Source of the DNA: Hirschia litorea
GTDB taxonomy: Bacteria; Pseudomonadota; Alphaproteobacteria; Caulobacterales; Hyphomonadaceae
Direction of reading: 5' to 3'
Assembly: GCF_042665075.1 (NCBI RefSeq)
Contig: NZ_JBHTBR010000009.1
Coordinates: 1-64,000, forward strand
Length of the DNA stretch: 64,000 nucleotides
Shown here: positions 15,226 through 24,589 of the stretch, piece after piece
Position numbering within the stretch: position 1 is the stretch's first letter
How the letters are laid out: each line of letters starts with the position of its first letter
The notes under the pieces: generated by a model
Database searches by the model: none
What the model saw: only the letters and a program-made list of their open reading frames with translations
Told to the model about the DNA's origin: nothing
Translations under genes and position numbers: made by a program

Positions 15226-16458
15226 ATGCGCACGTCTAGTTTTGGTCGGTTTTTGTCGGCGACAGCCATAAGTGCATTATTGCTCTCTGCGTGTTCAGGT
15301 GAAGCGCCGAGCACATCTGAAACGCCTACAACCTCAGATGCAAGCACAGTTTCAGTTGGCATCCTTCAATCACTCTCAGGCACAATGGCGATCAGTGAAA
15401 TCACTGTTAAAAACGCTGAAATTCTTGCAATCGAAGAAATCAACGCAGCCGGTGGTGTCTTAGGCAAACAGATCACAGCAATTGTAGAGGATGGCGCATC
15501 AGACCCCGCCTCTTTTGCACAAAAAGCATCTAAACTGATTGAAAATTCAAATGTTGCAACAGTCTTTGGTGGATGGACATCCGCTAGCCGTAAAGCCATG
15601 TTGCCTGTCTTCGAACGTACAAATAATCTTCTTTGGTATCCTGTCCAGTTTGAAGGAAATGAATGTTCACCAAACATCATGTATTCAGGTGCCCAACCAA
15701 ACCAGCAAATCCTGCCTGCTTTTGAATGGGCTGTCGACGCTGGATATGAAAACTATTTCCTCATCGGATCTGATTATGTCTTCCCCCGCACAGCCAATCT
15801 GATTGTTAAGAAACATATTGAAAACAAAGAATTATCGCTCGCTGGCGAAGCATATGTCCCATTAGGCGGTACAGATTTCTCTGGTGTTATCGCAAAAGTA
15901 CAAGCTGCTAAACCAGACATTATTTTCAATACGCTAAATGGCGATAGCAATGTTGCATTCTTCAAACAGCTAAAAGCTGCTGGAATTGCCTCAACCGAGA
16001 CACCTATCATGTCTTTCTCCATTGGAGAGCAAGAAGCACAAGCCATGGGTCCTTCGCTCGTAGAAGGCAGTTACGCGACTTGGAATTATTTCCAATCATT
16101 AGAAACAGCTGAGAACAACTCATTTGTAGATGCTTACAAAGCTAAATTTGGAGCAGGTGCTGCGATCACCGACCCTATGGTTCACGGATATCTCAATGTA
16201 TATGCTTGGAAGGCTGCTGCGGAAAAAGCGGGGACATTTGACGTTGATGCAGTACGTGAAGCTGTGGTTGAATTAGAAGCCTTCAGCACACCAATGGGCA
16301 TGGTTTCTTTCGCGGACAACCAGAGCCTCGTTCAAAAAGCGCTCATTGGTAAGCTCGATGCCAGCGGTCAATTTGAAATCATTGCAGATTCAGGAGATGC
16401 CATTTCTCCCGAACCTTATGATGCACTGACATTCCCCGGCAAGGTTTGTGAACTTTAG
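15226..16458 (+). CDS. urtA: Urea ABC transporter, substrate-binding lipoprotein UrtA
   Basis: The signal peptide ends in the lipobox LLLSAC, so the protein is a lipid-anchored periplasmic binding protein. The body is a type I branched-chain amino acid/urea binding fold with VGILQSLSGTMAISE, FGGWTSASRKAMLPVFER and NNLLWYPVQFEGNECSPNI, segments conserved in UrtA. AGAAGGAAATAAT gives a good ribosome binding site. It heads a five-gene operon followed at 27 bases by urtB. The 410-aa length is normal. Confidence 0.93.
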   Translation: MRTSSFGRFLSATAISALLLSACSGEAPSTSETPTTSDASTVSVGILQSLSGTMAISEITVKNAEILAIEEINAAGGVLGKQITAIVEDGASDPASFAQKASKLIENSNVATVFGGWTSASRKAMLPVFERTNNLLWYPVQFEGNECSPNIMYSGAQPNQQILPAFEWAVDAGYENYFLIGSDYVFPRTANLIVKKHIENKELSLAGEAYVPLGGTDFSGVIAKVQAAKPDIIFNTLNGDSNVAFFKQLKAAGIASTETPIMSFSIGEQEAQAMGPSLVEGSYATWNYFQSLETAENNSFVDAYKAKFGAGAAITDPMVHGYLNVYAWKAAAEKAGTFDVDAVREAVVELEAFSTPMGMVSFADNQSLVQKALIGKLDASGQFEIIADSGDAISPEPYDALTFPGKVCEL

Positions 16459-16485
16459 TTTCATCATCAAATTGGAACACCACCG

Positions 16486-17394
16486 ATGGACTCCTTTGCA
16501 CTGATATCAAACCAAATTTTCAACGGGTTTAGCGTTGCTTCTATCTTTCTATTAGCAGCGCTAGGCTTGGCGCTTAGTTTTGGCCTCATGCGTGTGATCA
16601 ACATGGCGCATGGTGAGATGTTGATGCTAGGAGGCTATTTTGCCTTTTTAACGATGCAGATCATTCCCGGTGGAATGGGTCTGCTCGTTGCCCTACCAGT
16701 TGCCTTTATCGGGGCAGCTGCAACAGGCGGACTATTGCAAACCACCCTCATCTCTCGGCTCGCAAAACGACCATTGGATACATTGCTGGCGACATGGGGC
16801 GTCAGTTTAATCCTCCAACAAGCCTCACGTGACATATTCGGTGCGATCGGCGTTGAAGTCCAAGCCCCCACCTGGTTAGATGGCGGCATTCAAATTACCG
16901 AAGGTATCTTTGCAGGAGTCTCGCTTCCAGCTACCCGTCTTTTCATAATCGCGGTCGCAATTTTTGTCCTTATTGGACTAACCCTTATTTTCCGCCATAC
17001 ACGTATCGGATTACTCATTCGCGCCGTTAATCAAGATCGCATGATGGCAGCAGCCACCGGCATTGAAGTTAAACGTGCTGATCTGATTATTTTCTGTCTT
17101 GGATCCGGGATAGCCGGACTAGCCGGCGTTGTTCTAGCCATCCTTGGCCCTGTCACACCAAGCGTTGGCCAAAGTTATATTGTTCCTGCCTTCCTCGTCG
17201 TAGTTATGGGTGGTTTAGGCTCAATAGCTGGAACAACAATAGCTGCCCTCATGCTAGGTCTTTTTTCCGCACTCGCTCAAATTTACGTCGATGTATCCAT
17301 GGCTCAAGTCCTCTTGCTCGTCTTCGTGATCATCTTCATCCAATTTAGACCACAGGGTGTCATCGCCCAGAAATCCAGAGCGCTCGATGTTTAA
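16486..17394 (+). CDS. urtB: Urea ABC transporter permease UrtB
   Basis: It is a LivH-type inner-membrane permease with about eight to nine helices. The conserved MRVINMAHGEMLMLGGYFAF lies near residues 35-55, and GGLGSIAGTTIAALMLG near 250 includes the coupling loop for the ATPases. At 302 aa it lacks the long N-terminal periplasmic extension of many proteobacterial UrtB proteins. Its stop overlaps the urtC start by 8 bases. Confidence 0.92.
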   Translation: MDSFALISNQIFNGFSVASIFLLAALGLALSFGLMRVINMAHGEMLMLGGYFAFLTMQIIPGGMGLLVALPVAFIGAAATGGLLQTTLISRLAKRPLDTLLATWGVSLILQQASRDIFGAIGVEVQAPTWLDGGIQITEGIFAGVSLPATRLFIIAVAIFVLIGLTLIFRHTRIGLLIRAVNQDRMMAAATGIEVKRADLIIFCLGSGIAGLAGVVLAILGPVTPSVGQSYIVPAFLVVVMGGLGSIAGTTIAALMLGLFSALAQIYVDVSMAQVLLLVFVIIFIQFRPQGVIAQKSRALDV

Positions 17395-18499
17395 AGTTAT
17401 TGATGACAATGCCAGAGCCCGCATTGCGCGTTTCTCTGAGATAATGAACCAAAACCCGCATATTCAAACACTTGTGAAATATGCGCCTTACATATTACCC
17501 GCCATTATACTACTAGCGGCTATCGCGCCCTTTCTATTGTCAGATTACGACCTCAACCTGCTCGGCCGTTTTCTTTCTCTCTCAATCCTCGCACTTGGCT
17601 TGGTTTTGATATGGGGACATGGTGGAATTCTTAGCCTAGGTCAGGGTGTCTTCTTTGGTTTGGGGGGCTATGCAATTGCAATGCACCTAAAACTAGCCGA
17701 CCTTGCATCAGGTGAACTCCCAGATTTTATGGTATGGAGCGGCATTGAAACACTCCCCCTCCTTTGGCAACCCTTTCAAAATCCAATTTTCACATTGCTT
17801 GCTATTGTTTTGATTCCCGGTGTATTTGCAGCGCTCTTTTCATGGCTCGTCTTCAATCGCCGCGTCAGTGGAACCTATTTTGCACTCATCAGTCAGGCAT
17901 TGGCACTTGCTTTTGCAACGCTTTTGGTCAGCCGTCAGGATTGGACTGGCGGCTTTAACGGGCTTACAAATTTCTCCACACTTCTTGGCCAGCCTCTATC
18001 TGCCGCATCCATGAATTATGCAATTTACTGGGCGACGCTGACCATTTTATGCCTGTGTTTCTTAGGCCTAAAATGGCTTTTATCATCCCAATTTGGCGTG
18101 ATGCTACGTGCCAGCCGTGACGGCGAAAACCGTGTACGATTCCTAGGATATAATCCCACCCCTATCAAAGTATTCGCCTTTAGCGTTGCCGCAATGCTTG
18201 CAGGTATGTCCGGCGCATTATTCACTCTGCACGCAGGCAATATCTCTCCTGCTGCTGTGGGCGTAATTCCATCTATTGAGATGATCATATGGGTCGCCTT
18301 GGGAGGACGTTTTAGTCTTATTGGTGCCATAGCAGGAACGATATTAATCAATTTCTCAAGAGATCGTATTTCCAGCGCCTTCCCCGAATTGTGGCTCTAT
18401 TTTATTGGTGCTCTTTTCGTTCTGTCAGTGACTTTTTTGCCCAAAGGTTTGGCAGGTTTATATGAAAAGCTAACAACGAAAGAGAGGGATGCATCATGA
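17387..18499 (+). CDS. urtC: Urea ABC transporter permease UrtC
   Basis: LivM-type permease, the second channel subunit. The ATG at 17387 (MFKVIDDNARARI) gives an 8-base overlap with urtB. A GTG at 17357 is possible but would overlap more. Features include WGHGGILSLGQGVFFGLGGY near residues 80-100, the FNRRVSGTYFALISQALA segment and the loop SRDGENRVRFLGYNP that contacts the ATPase. About ten helices are expected. The ATGA at its end is shared with urtD. Confidence 0.92.
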   Translation: MFKVIDDNARARIARFSEIMNQNPHIQTLVKYAPYILPAIILLAAIAPFLLSDYDLNLLGRFLSLSILALGLVLIWGHGGILSLGQGVFFGLGGYAIAMHLKLADLASGELPDFMVWSGIETLPLLWQPFQNPIFTLLAIVLIPGVFAALFSWLVFNRRVSGTYFALISQALALAFATLLVSRQDWTGGFNGLTNFSTLLGQPLSAASMNYAIYWATLTILCLCFLGLKWLLSSQFGVMLRASRDGENRVRFLGYNPTPIKVFAFSVAAMLAGMSGALFTLHAGNISPAAVGVIPSIEMIIWVALGGRFSLIGAIAGTILINFSRDRISSAFPELWLYFIGALFVLSVTFLPKGLAGLYEKLTTKERDAS

Positions 18500-19242
18500 C
18501 CAACCGCCCCCTCTTAAGTGTCGATGGTGTCACTGTTGATTTTGATGGATTTAAAGCGCTCAACAGCTTTAGCTTCATCCTCAATTCAGGTGAAACCCGT
18601 GTTGTGATTGGGCCCAATGGTGCTGGAAAATCAACTCTATGCGACACGATAATTGGCCGTGTTCGTCCCGCTGAAGGCCACATCTATTTTGAAGATGTCG
18701 AAATCACGAAAATGGCCGAACAAGACATTGTGCGCCAAGGCATTTGTCGAAAATTTCAAGCCCCAGGCGTTTTGCCAGAACTAACAGTGTCACAAAATCT
18801 AGAGCTGGCCGCACAACGCCAATATCAATGGTGGAAAAGTCTTCGCCAAGGTGTCTCAGCAGAAACACGTACAATTGTTGAAGACATGCTTGAACGTATT
18901 GAGCTTACCCACCGCAAAAATGAACCAGCAGGTCTTTTATCCCATGGCGAAAAACAATGGCTTGAAATCGGGATGGTTATTTCCACCGGCGCCAAGCTTC
19001 TTCTACTAGATGAACCAACTGCAGGCATGGGTCCAGCTGAAACACGCCGCACAGCCGAACTAATCAAGAGTCTAGGCGACAGCCAAACAGTGCTAGTCAT
19101 TGATCACGATATGAGTTTCGTGGAGCAATTAAATGCCAGTGTCACGGTCATGCACCAGGGGAAATTTCTGTTTCAAGGTGATATTGAAGCTGTTCGACAA
19201 GATGAAAACGTCGCTGCTGTCTATTTAGGAAAATCAGCATGA
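18496..19242 (+). CDS. urtD: Urea ABC transporter ATPase UrtD
   Basis: LivG-type ATPase. Walker A is GPNGAGKST near residue 40, the signature is LLSHGEKQWLEIGM, Walker B is KLLLLDEPTAGM, and the switch His is VLVIDHDMSFVEQL. The signature has SHGE in place of LSGGQ, which is usual in UrtD. It is linked to urtC and urtE by 4-base overlaps. It likely pairs with UrtE as a heterodimer on UrtBC. Confidence 0.93.
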   Translation: MTNRPLLSVDGVTVDFDGFKALNSFSFILNSGETRVVIGPNGAGKSTLCDTIIGRVRPAEGHIYFEDVEITKMAEQDIVRQGICRKFQAPGVLPELTVSQNLELAAQRQYQWWKSLRQGVSAETRTIVEDMLERIELTHRKNEPAGLLSHGEKQWLEIGMVISTGAKLLLLDEPTAGMGPAETRRTAELIKSLGDSQTVLVIDHDMSFVEQLNASVTVMHQGKFLFQGDIEAVRQDENVAAVYLGKSA

Positions 19243-19955
19243 TGTCTCAAAACCCGATCCTTCAATTACAAAACCTATCTGCCGCTTATGGGCAAAGTCA
19301 GGTTTTATGGGACATTGACCTTAACCTTTTACCAAATCACGCCATGGGTCTGATTGGCCGCAATGGTGTTGGCAAAAGCACGCTGTTGCAAACCATTATG
19401 GGCACACACAAAGTTCACGGTGGCACAGTCATTTTCGACGGTGAGGATGTGACGAGTTTACCGGCACATTTACGTGCACGTGCCGGTATCGCTATCGTCC
19501 CTCAAGGTCGCCATATCTTCCCTCACCTAACCGTCCTTGAAAACCTTGAAACCGGACTTTCCGCGCGTGGAGATAGAGGCAATGGAAAGCTTCCTGAATA
19601 CATCTTTGATCTATTCCCAAAACTCAAAGATGTGAGATCTCGCAATGGTGGCTTTTTATCGGGCGGCGAACAGCAACAATTAGCCATTGGTCGTGCCCTA
19701 GCCGGCTCTCCCAAATTGCTTTTGCTCGATGAACCCACAGAAGGTATTCAACCCAATGTCGTTCAACAAATTGAAGCTGCCATTCATACCATTAAAACTG
19801 AATTGAAAGTTTCGGTACTCATGGTGGAGCAGCGTATTGAAGTTGTCTGGAATATTGCTGATCAATTTACAGCCATGCAGGAAGGCAAAATAATACTTCA
19901 AGACGATATCGCGAATATGTCCGCAGAAGATGCCTCTAACATCGTTAGAATTTAG
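19239..19955 (+). CDS. urtE: Urea ABC transporter ATPase UrtE
   Basis: LivF-type ATPase. Walker A is GRNGVGKST, the signature is FLSGGEQQQLAIGRAL, Walker B is KLLLLDEPTEGI, and the conserved IVPQGRHIFPHLTVLENL motif is present. It overlaps the urtD stop by 4 bases; a second ATG directly after is also possible. It is the last gene of the urt operon and converges with the response regulator 31 bases away. No hairpin is obvious in that gap. Confidence 0.93.
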   Translation: MMSQNPILQLQNLSAAYGQSQVLWDIDLNLLPNHAMGLIGRNGVGKSTLLQTIMGTHKVHGGTVIFDGEDVTSLPAHLRARAGIAIVPQGRHIFPHLTVLENLETGLSARGDRGNGKLPEYIFDLFPKLKDVRSRNGGFLSGGEQQQLAIGRALAGSPKLLLLDEPTEGIQPNVVQQIEAAIHTIKTELKVSVLMVEQRIEVVWNIADQFTAMQEGKIILQDDIANMSAEDASNIVRI

Positions 19956-19986
19956 GCACCATACCGCGACTCACTCGACACTATTT

Positions 19987-20895
19987 CTAACCATCCAACG
20001 CACGTACGGCACAAGCGGTTGCTGCTGCGCGTGTTTCTACACCCATTTTTTCAAAAACATGTTCAAGGTGTTTGTTGATAGTACGCGGACTAATTCCCAG
20101 AATATCGCTAATCACACGGTTTGGTTTTCCAAAGCTTACCCATAATAAAACTTCAGCTTCTCTTTGGGTTAAATTGAATTGTTGGCTCAATCGTTCAGCT
20201 TCTGCTCCCTCCCTCACTTCTTTTAAACGAAGGATGATTTCGTCCGTCGTCCCAAGGCTGACAGTCAGCACTTCAATAATACCTGTTTGCGTTTCAATCT
20301 GCCGTGAATTACCCGGTGCCAAACCTTTCTGCACCACAATTTTCCTAAGAACTTCTGGTGCATATACCTCTTGCAGTGACCAATCTTTGTCCAGTTCAAT
20401 TATTAGTTTTTCAGCTTCCGGTGTCGTCCATAGAATCTTGCCATTGCTATCAATTGCCATCATATAACGGCCAATAGCATCAAGCGCTCCGCGACTAGAT
20501 TGAGATTGACGCGCATTCAACAAATGCACTTTTATCCGTGCAAGCAATTCATCAATTACAACAGGCTTTCGCACATAATCAACGCCGCCCGACTCCAGCG
20601 CATCAACGACATGTTCACTCTCTAATAAGCCAGTCATAAAGATCACAGGTACTGTTGAAAGCGCTGATCTACGCTTCAATTGACGTGTCGCTTCAAACCC
20701 GCCCATACCTGGCATAACCGCATCCATGAGTATCAAATCCGGAACGAAATTCTCTAACATTTCCATGGCTCTTTCCCCAGAAGTGGCAATATGTACACTT
20801 AGCTGAACGCCCTCTAATGTATCGGTGAGGAATTGTAGAGACTCGATATTATCCTCCACGATGAGAATTTTTTCATTGGAAAAAGCATCAACCAT
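19987..20895 (-). CDS. LuxR-type response regulator linked to the permease-kinase
   Basis: Residues 8 to about 125 are a receiver domain: acidic pocket IVEDN, phosphorylation Asp in LILMDAVMPGMGG, Thr in VIFMTG and Lys in VRKPV. A middle PAS-like section contains RYMMAIDSNGKILWTTPEAE. The C-terminus is a LuxR helix-turn-helix with LTQREAEVLLWVSFGKPNRV and LGISPRTINKHLEHVFEKMG. The start at 20895 (MVDAFSNEK) overlaps the kinase stop by 8 bases. A start at 20919 would extend it into the kinase gene. The overlap and order make it the partner of the upstream kinase. Position next to urtABCDE points to control of urea use, which is inferred. Confidence 0.87.
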   Translation of the reverse strand: MVDAFSNEKILIVEDNIESLQFLTDTLEGVQLSVHIATSGERAMEMLENFVPDLILMDAVMPGMGGFEATRQLKRRSALSTVPVIFMTGLLESEHVVDALESGGVDYVRKPVVIDELLARIKVHLLNARQSQSSRGALDAIGRYMMAIDSNGKILWTTPEAEKLIIELDKDWSLQEVYAPEVLRKIVVQKGLAPGNSRQIETQTGIIEVLTVSLGTTDEIILRLKEVREGAEAERLSQQFNLTQREAEVLLWVSFGKPNRVISDILGISPRTINKHLEHVFEKMGVETRAAATACAVRALDG

Positions 20896-23800
20896 TTGAT
20901 TTCTTCTTCGCCTCCACACTGTTTACAATTTCCGACAAATCAAAGTGGCTAAGACATTGTTTTAAATGTCTAACCCAATCTTGATCACAGAACTTATCTG
21001 CTTCCAGACGCTCAATCCCCTTACGAACGCCGCTGATATGTCCTGAACGCGCAGCCATTAAAATATCCTCCGCCACCAATAGAGATGCAGCACTTAAAGC
21101 TATCTCAACATCATTTCCAAATTGGTTGGGATTGTCCTGCACACCATCCTCAGACATTGCATCTGCCTGAACATTTTTTCGTTTGTTTAACGCTAATAGA
21201 AGCGAGTCAAAATTGAATGGTTTGGGTAAGAAAATCTCATGCAAAACATGTTGTGGATCATGTATTTTCGCGCTTGAAGCATCCGCAGAAATCATAGCAA
21301 TAAATATGCGTTGGCCAAACATCTCACGCAATGCAGAAGCTGCTTCCCAACCGGACCGCCCAGGCATATTAACATCCAATAACGCAAAATCAGGTGAATA
21401 AGATCGGGCCACCACTAGCCCTTCATCTACATTTTGACATGTTACCAAGTCATATCCCATTGGTTCTAAAAAGCTTTTCAAAATAGTCAGTTGATTGCTA
21501 TCATCATCTATAATCAGAATTTTTTGACCGAGCCCCATTTGACTTTCAAATGATATGGTTTTTGTCCGGTCTATCTCTTCTTGCATTGGTTGCGACAACA
21601 TCAATCTGATGGTAAATTTGGCCCCTTTTCCAAGCTGACTTTTGATTGAAATATCGCCGCCCATAACGTGGGTAAGCGCGCGTATAATCGCCAGCCCCAA
21701 CCCTATTCCGGGATTGGCGGCATTAACCCGTTCAAATGGCTCAAAGATGCGTTCATAATCTTTGGGATCAATACCCACGCCGCTATCGGAAATTTCAAAC
21801 CGTGCAATCTGATTTCGGTAATATACGTCGAAATTGACCTCACCCTCTGGTGTGAACTTAATCGCATTGGATAGAACATTGATCAGTATCTGGCGAAGAC
21901 GCTTGGGGTCAGAACGTACAAATTCAGGCATCATCCCATGAGTATTGAAATTGAACGTCAACCCCTTTGACACAGCACTAGGACGCAACATAGCAACAAT
22001 ATCATCTAGGAAATTAGAAAAACGAATTAACTCTCGTTCGAGTTTAATTACGCCCCCTTCAATCTGGGAAATTTCCATTAATCCATCGACAAGGTCCGTC
22101 AGATGTTCAGAACTTCGCCGGATATAACTTCCAGCAGATTTAGCTGATTTTACACCACCTCTCTCAAGTAGTTGAGAATATCCATAAATAGAATTTAGAG
22201 GTGAACGTATCTCATGACTTACACTGACCAGAAATCGACTTTTCGCCTTGTTCGCAGCTTCCGCTTCCACTTTCGCTTTTTGAAGTAACCCATCCGTTTC
22301 ATTATGGGCTTCAATTTCTTGGAGCAATTTTGACATGTGAAACTCAGTTTCACGAAATGCAGCCTGACGACTCTTATGCGCAAGAATGACAATCCAAACC
22401 GTAACCCCTGCAATCAAAGAAAATACGATAAATACAGACCTTATAAGCCCTTGAGATTGACTGGGCATTGACTGGTTCCACCCTCCGTTAAACCAGAAGA
22501 TCAAATACAACACCCCAGCCAAAGCTAGCATTGTCAGACACATCAACATTATAAATTGGCCGATTGTTGAATTAAGGTATTTCACCCAATGCTTAGGAAG
22601 GTATTTTTCAAAAAAACCTGATACTTGTTGATCTAATCGGCTGTCTTTTTTACACATGTCTTGGCACCGCACTTCTAAAGTGCAGCACAGCGAACAAATG
22701 GGTGCATGGAACATAGAGCAATGCACTATGTCATTAGACTGAAACGTGTTTTCGCAGATTGTGCATTTCACTCGCCCTTGGTTTGCATGCAGGGTTGGTT
22801 CACGAGCGAGATAGAATTTTCCTTTAGTCGCAATCGCAATTAATGGCGCTGAAATAAATGCAACGAGTAATCCTATAAACGGCGAAAAAGCTTGTGCAAT
22901 TTCACCAAAAAAGCTCATATAGGCAAGACCAGACATCAATACAGATAGTGCCATAGCGCCGACGCCGACAGGATTTATGTCGTATAAATGCCCACGCTTA
23001 AATTCGATACCTTTAGGAGACAAACCCAACGGTTTAGAGATGATAAGATCAGCGACAAGCGCACCAATCCATCCGGCAGCTAGATTAGCATAAAGAACCA
23101 AAACGCGATCGATTGCAGCAAAAATTCCAATTTCCATAAGTAACAACGCTAAAAGGACGTTGAAAACCAACCACACTACCCGGCCAGGGTGGGAGTGGGT
23201 TAACCGAGAAAAGAAATTCGACCATGCAATTGAGCCTGCATACGCGTTTGTCACATTAATCTTCAACTGACAAACAATGACAAAAACACCTGTCACAATT
23301 AGTGCAAATTCGGCACTGGTAAACATGTCAGTAAAGATTGTGTGAAACATTGTTGTGGGGCTGGATGCATCTTGCGCACTGCCACCATTTTGTAACACAT
23401 AAACGGCTAAACAAGAGCCTAAGAGTAATTTGACCCCACCGACAATTGTCCAACCTGGACCACTAATCAATAGCCCTGCCCACCATTTAAACCGGTTCTC
23501 TTTTTTATAGTTAGGCATAAAGCGCAGATAGTCCGCTTGCTCTCCTATTTGGGGCAAGAGGGACAACAAAGTGGAAAAAGCCAGCCCAAACAAATAGAGG
23601 TTCATTCCGCTTTCATTGGTGAGACCACCAAAATTTTGCCATTGGTCCAAAGCCTCCCCGCCCTTCCATAGAATGAATGCAATGGGTGCTATTTGAAGAA
23701 CAATCCAAATCGGCTGGGTCCAAACCTGAAATCGCGTAATCGAACTCATGCCAAACAATGCGATCGGAATGACCAATAAGGTACTTATAATATGTGCAAG

Positions 23801-24250
23801 ACTTAGATGAATGCCGAGCATTGCCTGAATGGCGACCGACATAATACTTGCTTCAACCGCAAAAAGTAAAAAAGTGAATGATGCATAGATGAGAGATGTG
23901 ATCGTCGAACCAAGGTATCCAAATCCAGCGCCGCGCGTAAGGAGATCAACGTCCAGACCTTCTTTGGCAGCATAATAGGCGATGGGCAACCCAATCATAA
24001 ACATAAGGACGACCGCTGAGCAGATAGCAGCCACGCTGTTTTGAAAACCAAAACTTAACGTGATGCTCGCCCCGATTGCCTCACACGCTAAAAATGCAGA
24101 AGCACCAATGGCTGTGTTTGCAACACGTCCCGCTGTCCATTTTCGCGCACGGTCAGCGGTGTAACGCAGCGCAAAATCTTCCATGCTCTGGCTGGCAACC
24201 CATTTGTTATACAGGCGCTTTTCGCGGACGATATATTCGCTATTTTTCAC
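20888..24250 (-). CDS. Hybrid sensor kinase with NCS1-permease N-terminus and Cys/His module, 1120 aa
   Basis: Residues about 1-480 are a multi-helix permease of the NCS1 (cytosine/purine/allantoin) type, with TADRARKWTAGRVANTAIG and QIGEQADYLRFMPNYKKENR. Residues 496-533 hold a compact metal-binding pattern: CxxC, then Cys511, His515, Cys519, CC522-523, Cys529, Cys533. Two further helices follow (about 565-590 and 605-625). Next come HisKA with His679 in SVSHEIRSPLN and HATPase_c (IKFTPEGEVNFD, GIGLGLAI). A receiver domain has DDD and LLDVNMPGRSGW, and a helical C-terminus ends the protein. The start is a GTG. It is transcribed with the LuxR regulator. A transporter-like domain as a sensor is known for other kinases such as CbrA. 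The ligand here is probably a urea- or ureide-type nitrogen compound, by context only. Confidence 0.88.
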   Translation of the reverse strand: MKNSEYIVREKRLYNKWVASQSMEDFALRYTADRARKWTAGRVANTAIGASAFLACEAIGASITLSFGFQNSVAAICSAVVLMFMIGLPIAYYAAKEGLDVDLLTRGAGFGYLGSTITSLIYASFTFLLFAVEASIMSVAIQAMLGIHLSLAHIISTLLVIPIALFGMSSITRFQVWTQPIWIVLQIAPIAFILWKGGEALDQWQNFGGLTNESGMNLYLFGLAFSTLLSLLPQIGEQADYLRFMPNYKKENRFKWWAGLLISGPGWTIVGGVKLLLGSCLAVYVLQNGGSAQDASSPTTMFHTIFTDMFTSAEFALIVTGVFVIVCQLKINVTNAYAGSIAWSNFFSRLTHSHPGRVVWLVFNVLLALLLMEIGIFAAIDRVLVLYANLAAGWIGALVADLIISKPLGLSPKGIEFKRGHLYDINPVGVGAMALSVLMSGLAYMSFFGEIAQAFSPFIGLLVAFISAPLIAIATKGKFYLAREPTLHANQGRVKCTICENTFQSNDIVHCSMFHAPICSLCCTLEVRCQDMCKKDSRLDQQVSGFFEKYLPKHWVKYLNSTIGQFIMLMCLTMLALAGVLYLIFWFNGGWNQSMPSQSQGLIRSVFIVFSLIAGVTVWIVILAHKSRQAAFRETEFHMSKLLQEIEAHNETDGLLQKAKVEAEAANKAKSRFLVSVSHEIRSPLNSIYGYSQLLERGGVKSAKSAGSYIRRSSEHLTDLVDGLMEISQIEGGVIKLERELIRFSNFLDDIVAMLRPSAVSKGLTFNFNTHGMMPEFVRSDPKRLRQILINVLSNAIKFTPEGEVNFDVYYRNQIARFEISDSGVGIDPKDYERIFEPFERVNAANPGIGLGLAIIRALTHVMGGDISIKSQLGKGAKFTIRLMLSQPMQEEIDRTKTISFESQMGLGQKILIIDDDSNQLTILKSFLEPMGYDLVTCQNVDEGLVVARSYSPDFALLDVNMPGRSGWEAASALREMFGQRIFIAMISADASSAKIHDPQHVLHEIFLPKPFNFDSLLLALNKRKNVQADAMSEDGVQDNPNQFGNDVEIALSAASLLVAEDILMAARSGHISGVRKGIERLEADKFCDQDWVRHLKQCLSHFDLSEIVNSVEAKKKSNG

Positions 24251-24539
24251 AGAGATTCACGCCGTGACATCATAGCATTAGAGAAGTGGCACATAAGCAA
24301 TCGATTGTTTCCAAACTGGTCCAACAGCTAAAATCGTAAATGCCCCCCTTAGGAACAGCTTAAAATCGTCTGTGTAAAATCTGAAATGTAGAAAATGGCG
24401 CACGGCAACATTCTGATATAATTTGGTACAATGTCATGCTAAATTTGTAGGGAACTGCTCAACATCACGCCAGACTTATAGCTTCTGATCTAACCATGCG
24501 CGCACAAAGGATCTAAATTTTTGATCCGTTATTTTTTGC

Positions 24540-24576
24540 AAAAAAACACGGCTAAACCAGATTACTTAGCCGTGTT
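24540..24576 (-). terminator. Rho-independent terminator after the ureohydrolase gene
   Basis: AACACGGCTAA (24545-24555) pairs with TTAGCCGTGTT (24566-24576) around a 10-base loop. On the minus strand it is followed by a run of U. It ends the transcript of the ureohydrolase and possibly the whole urease block. The rest of the 339-base gap 24251-24589 shows no gene; the kinase promoter should lie there. Confidence 0.85.
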
Positions 24577-24589
24577 CTTTGATCAATTC

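Noticed and set aside
24251..24589. Sigma-54 site at TGGCACATAAGCAATC
   Set aside because: The -24-like TGGCAC is present, but the -12 half does not match at the right spacing, and the orientation does not suit the minus-strand genes.
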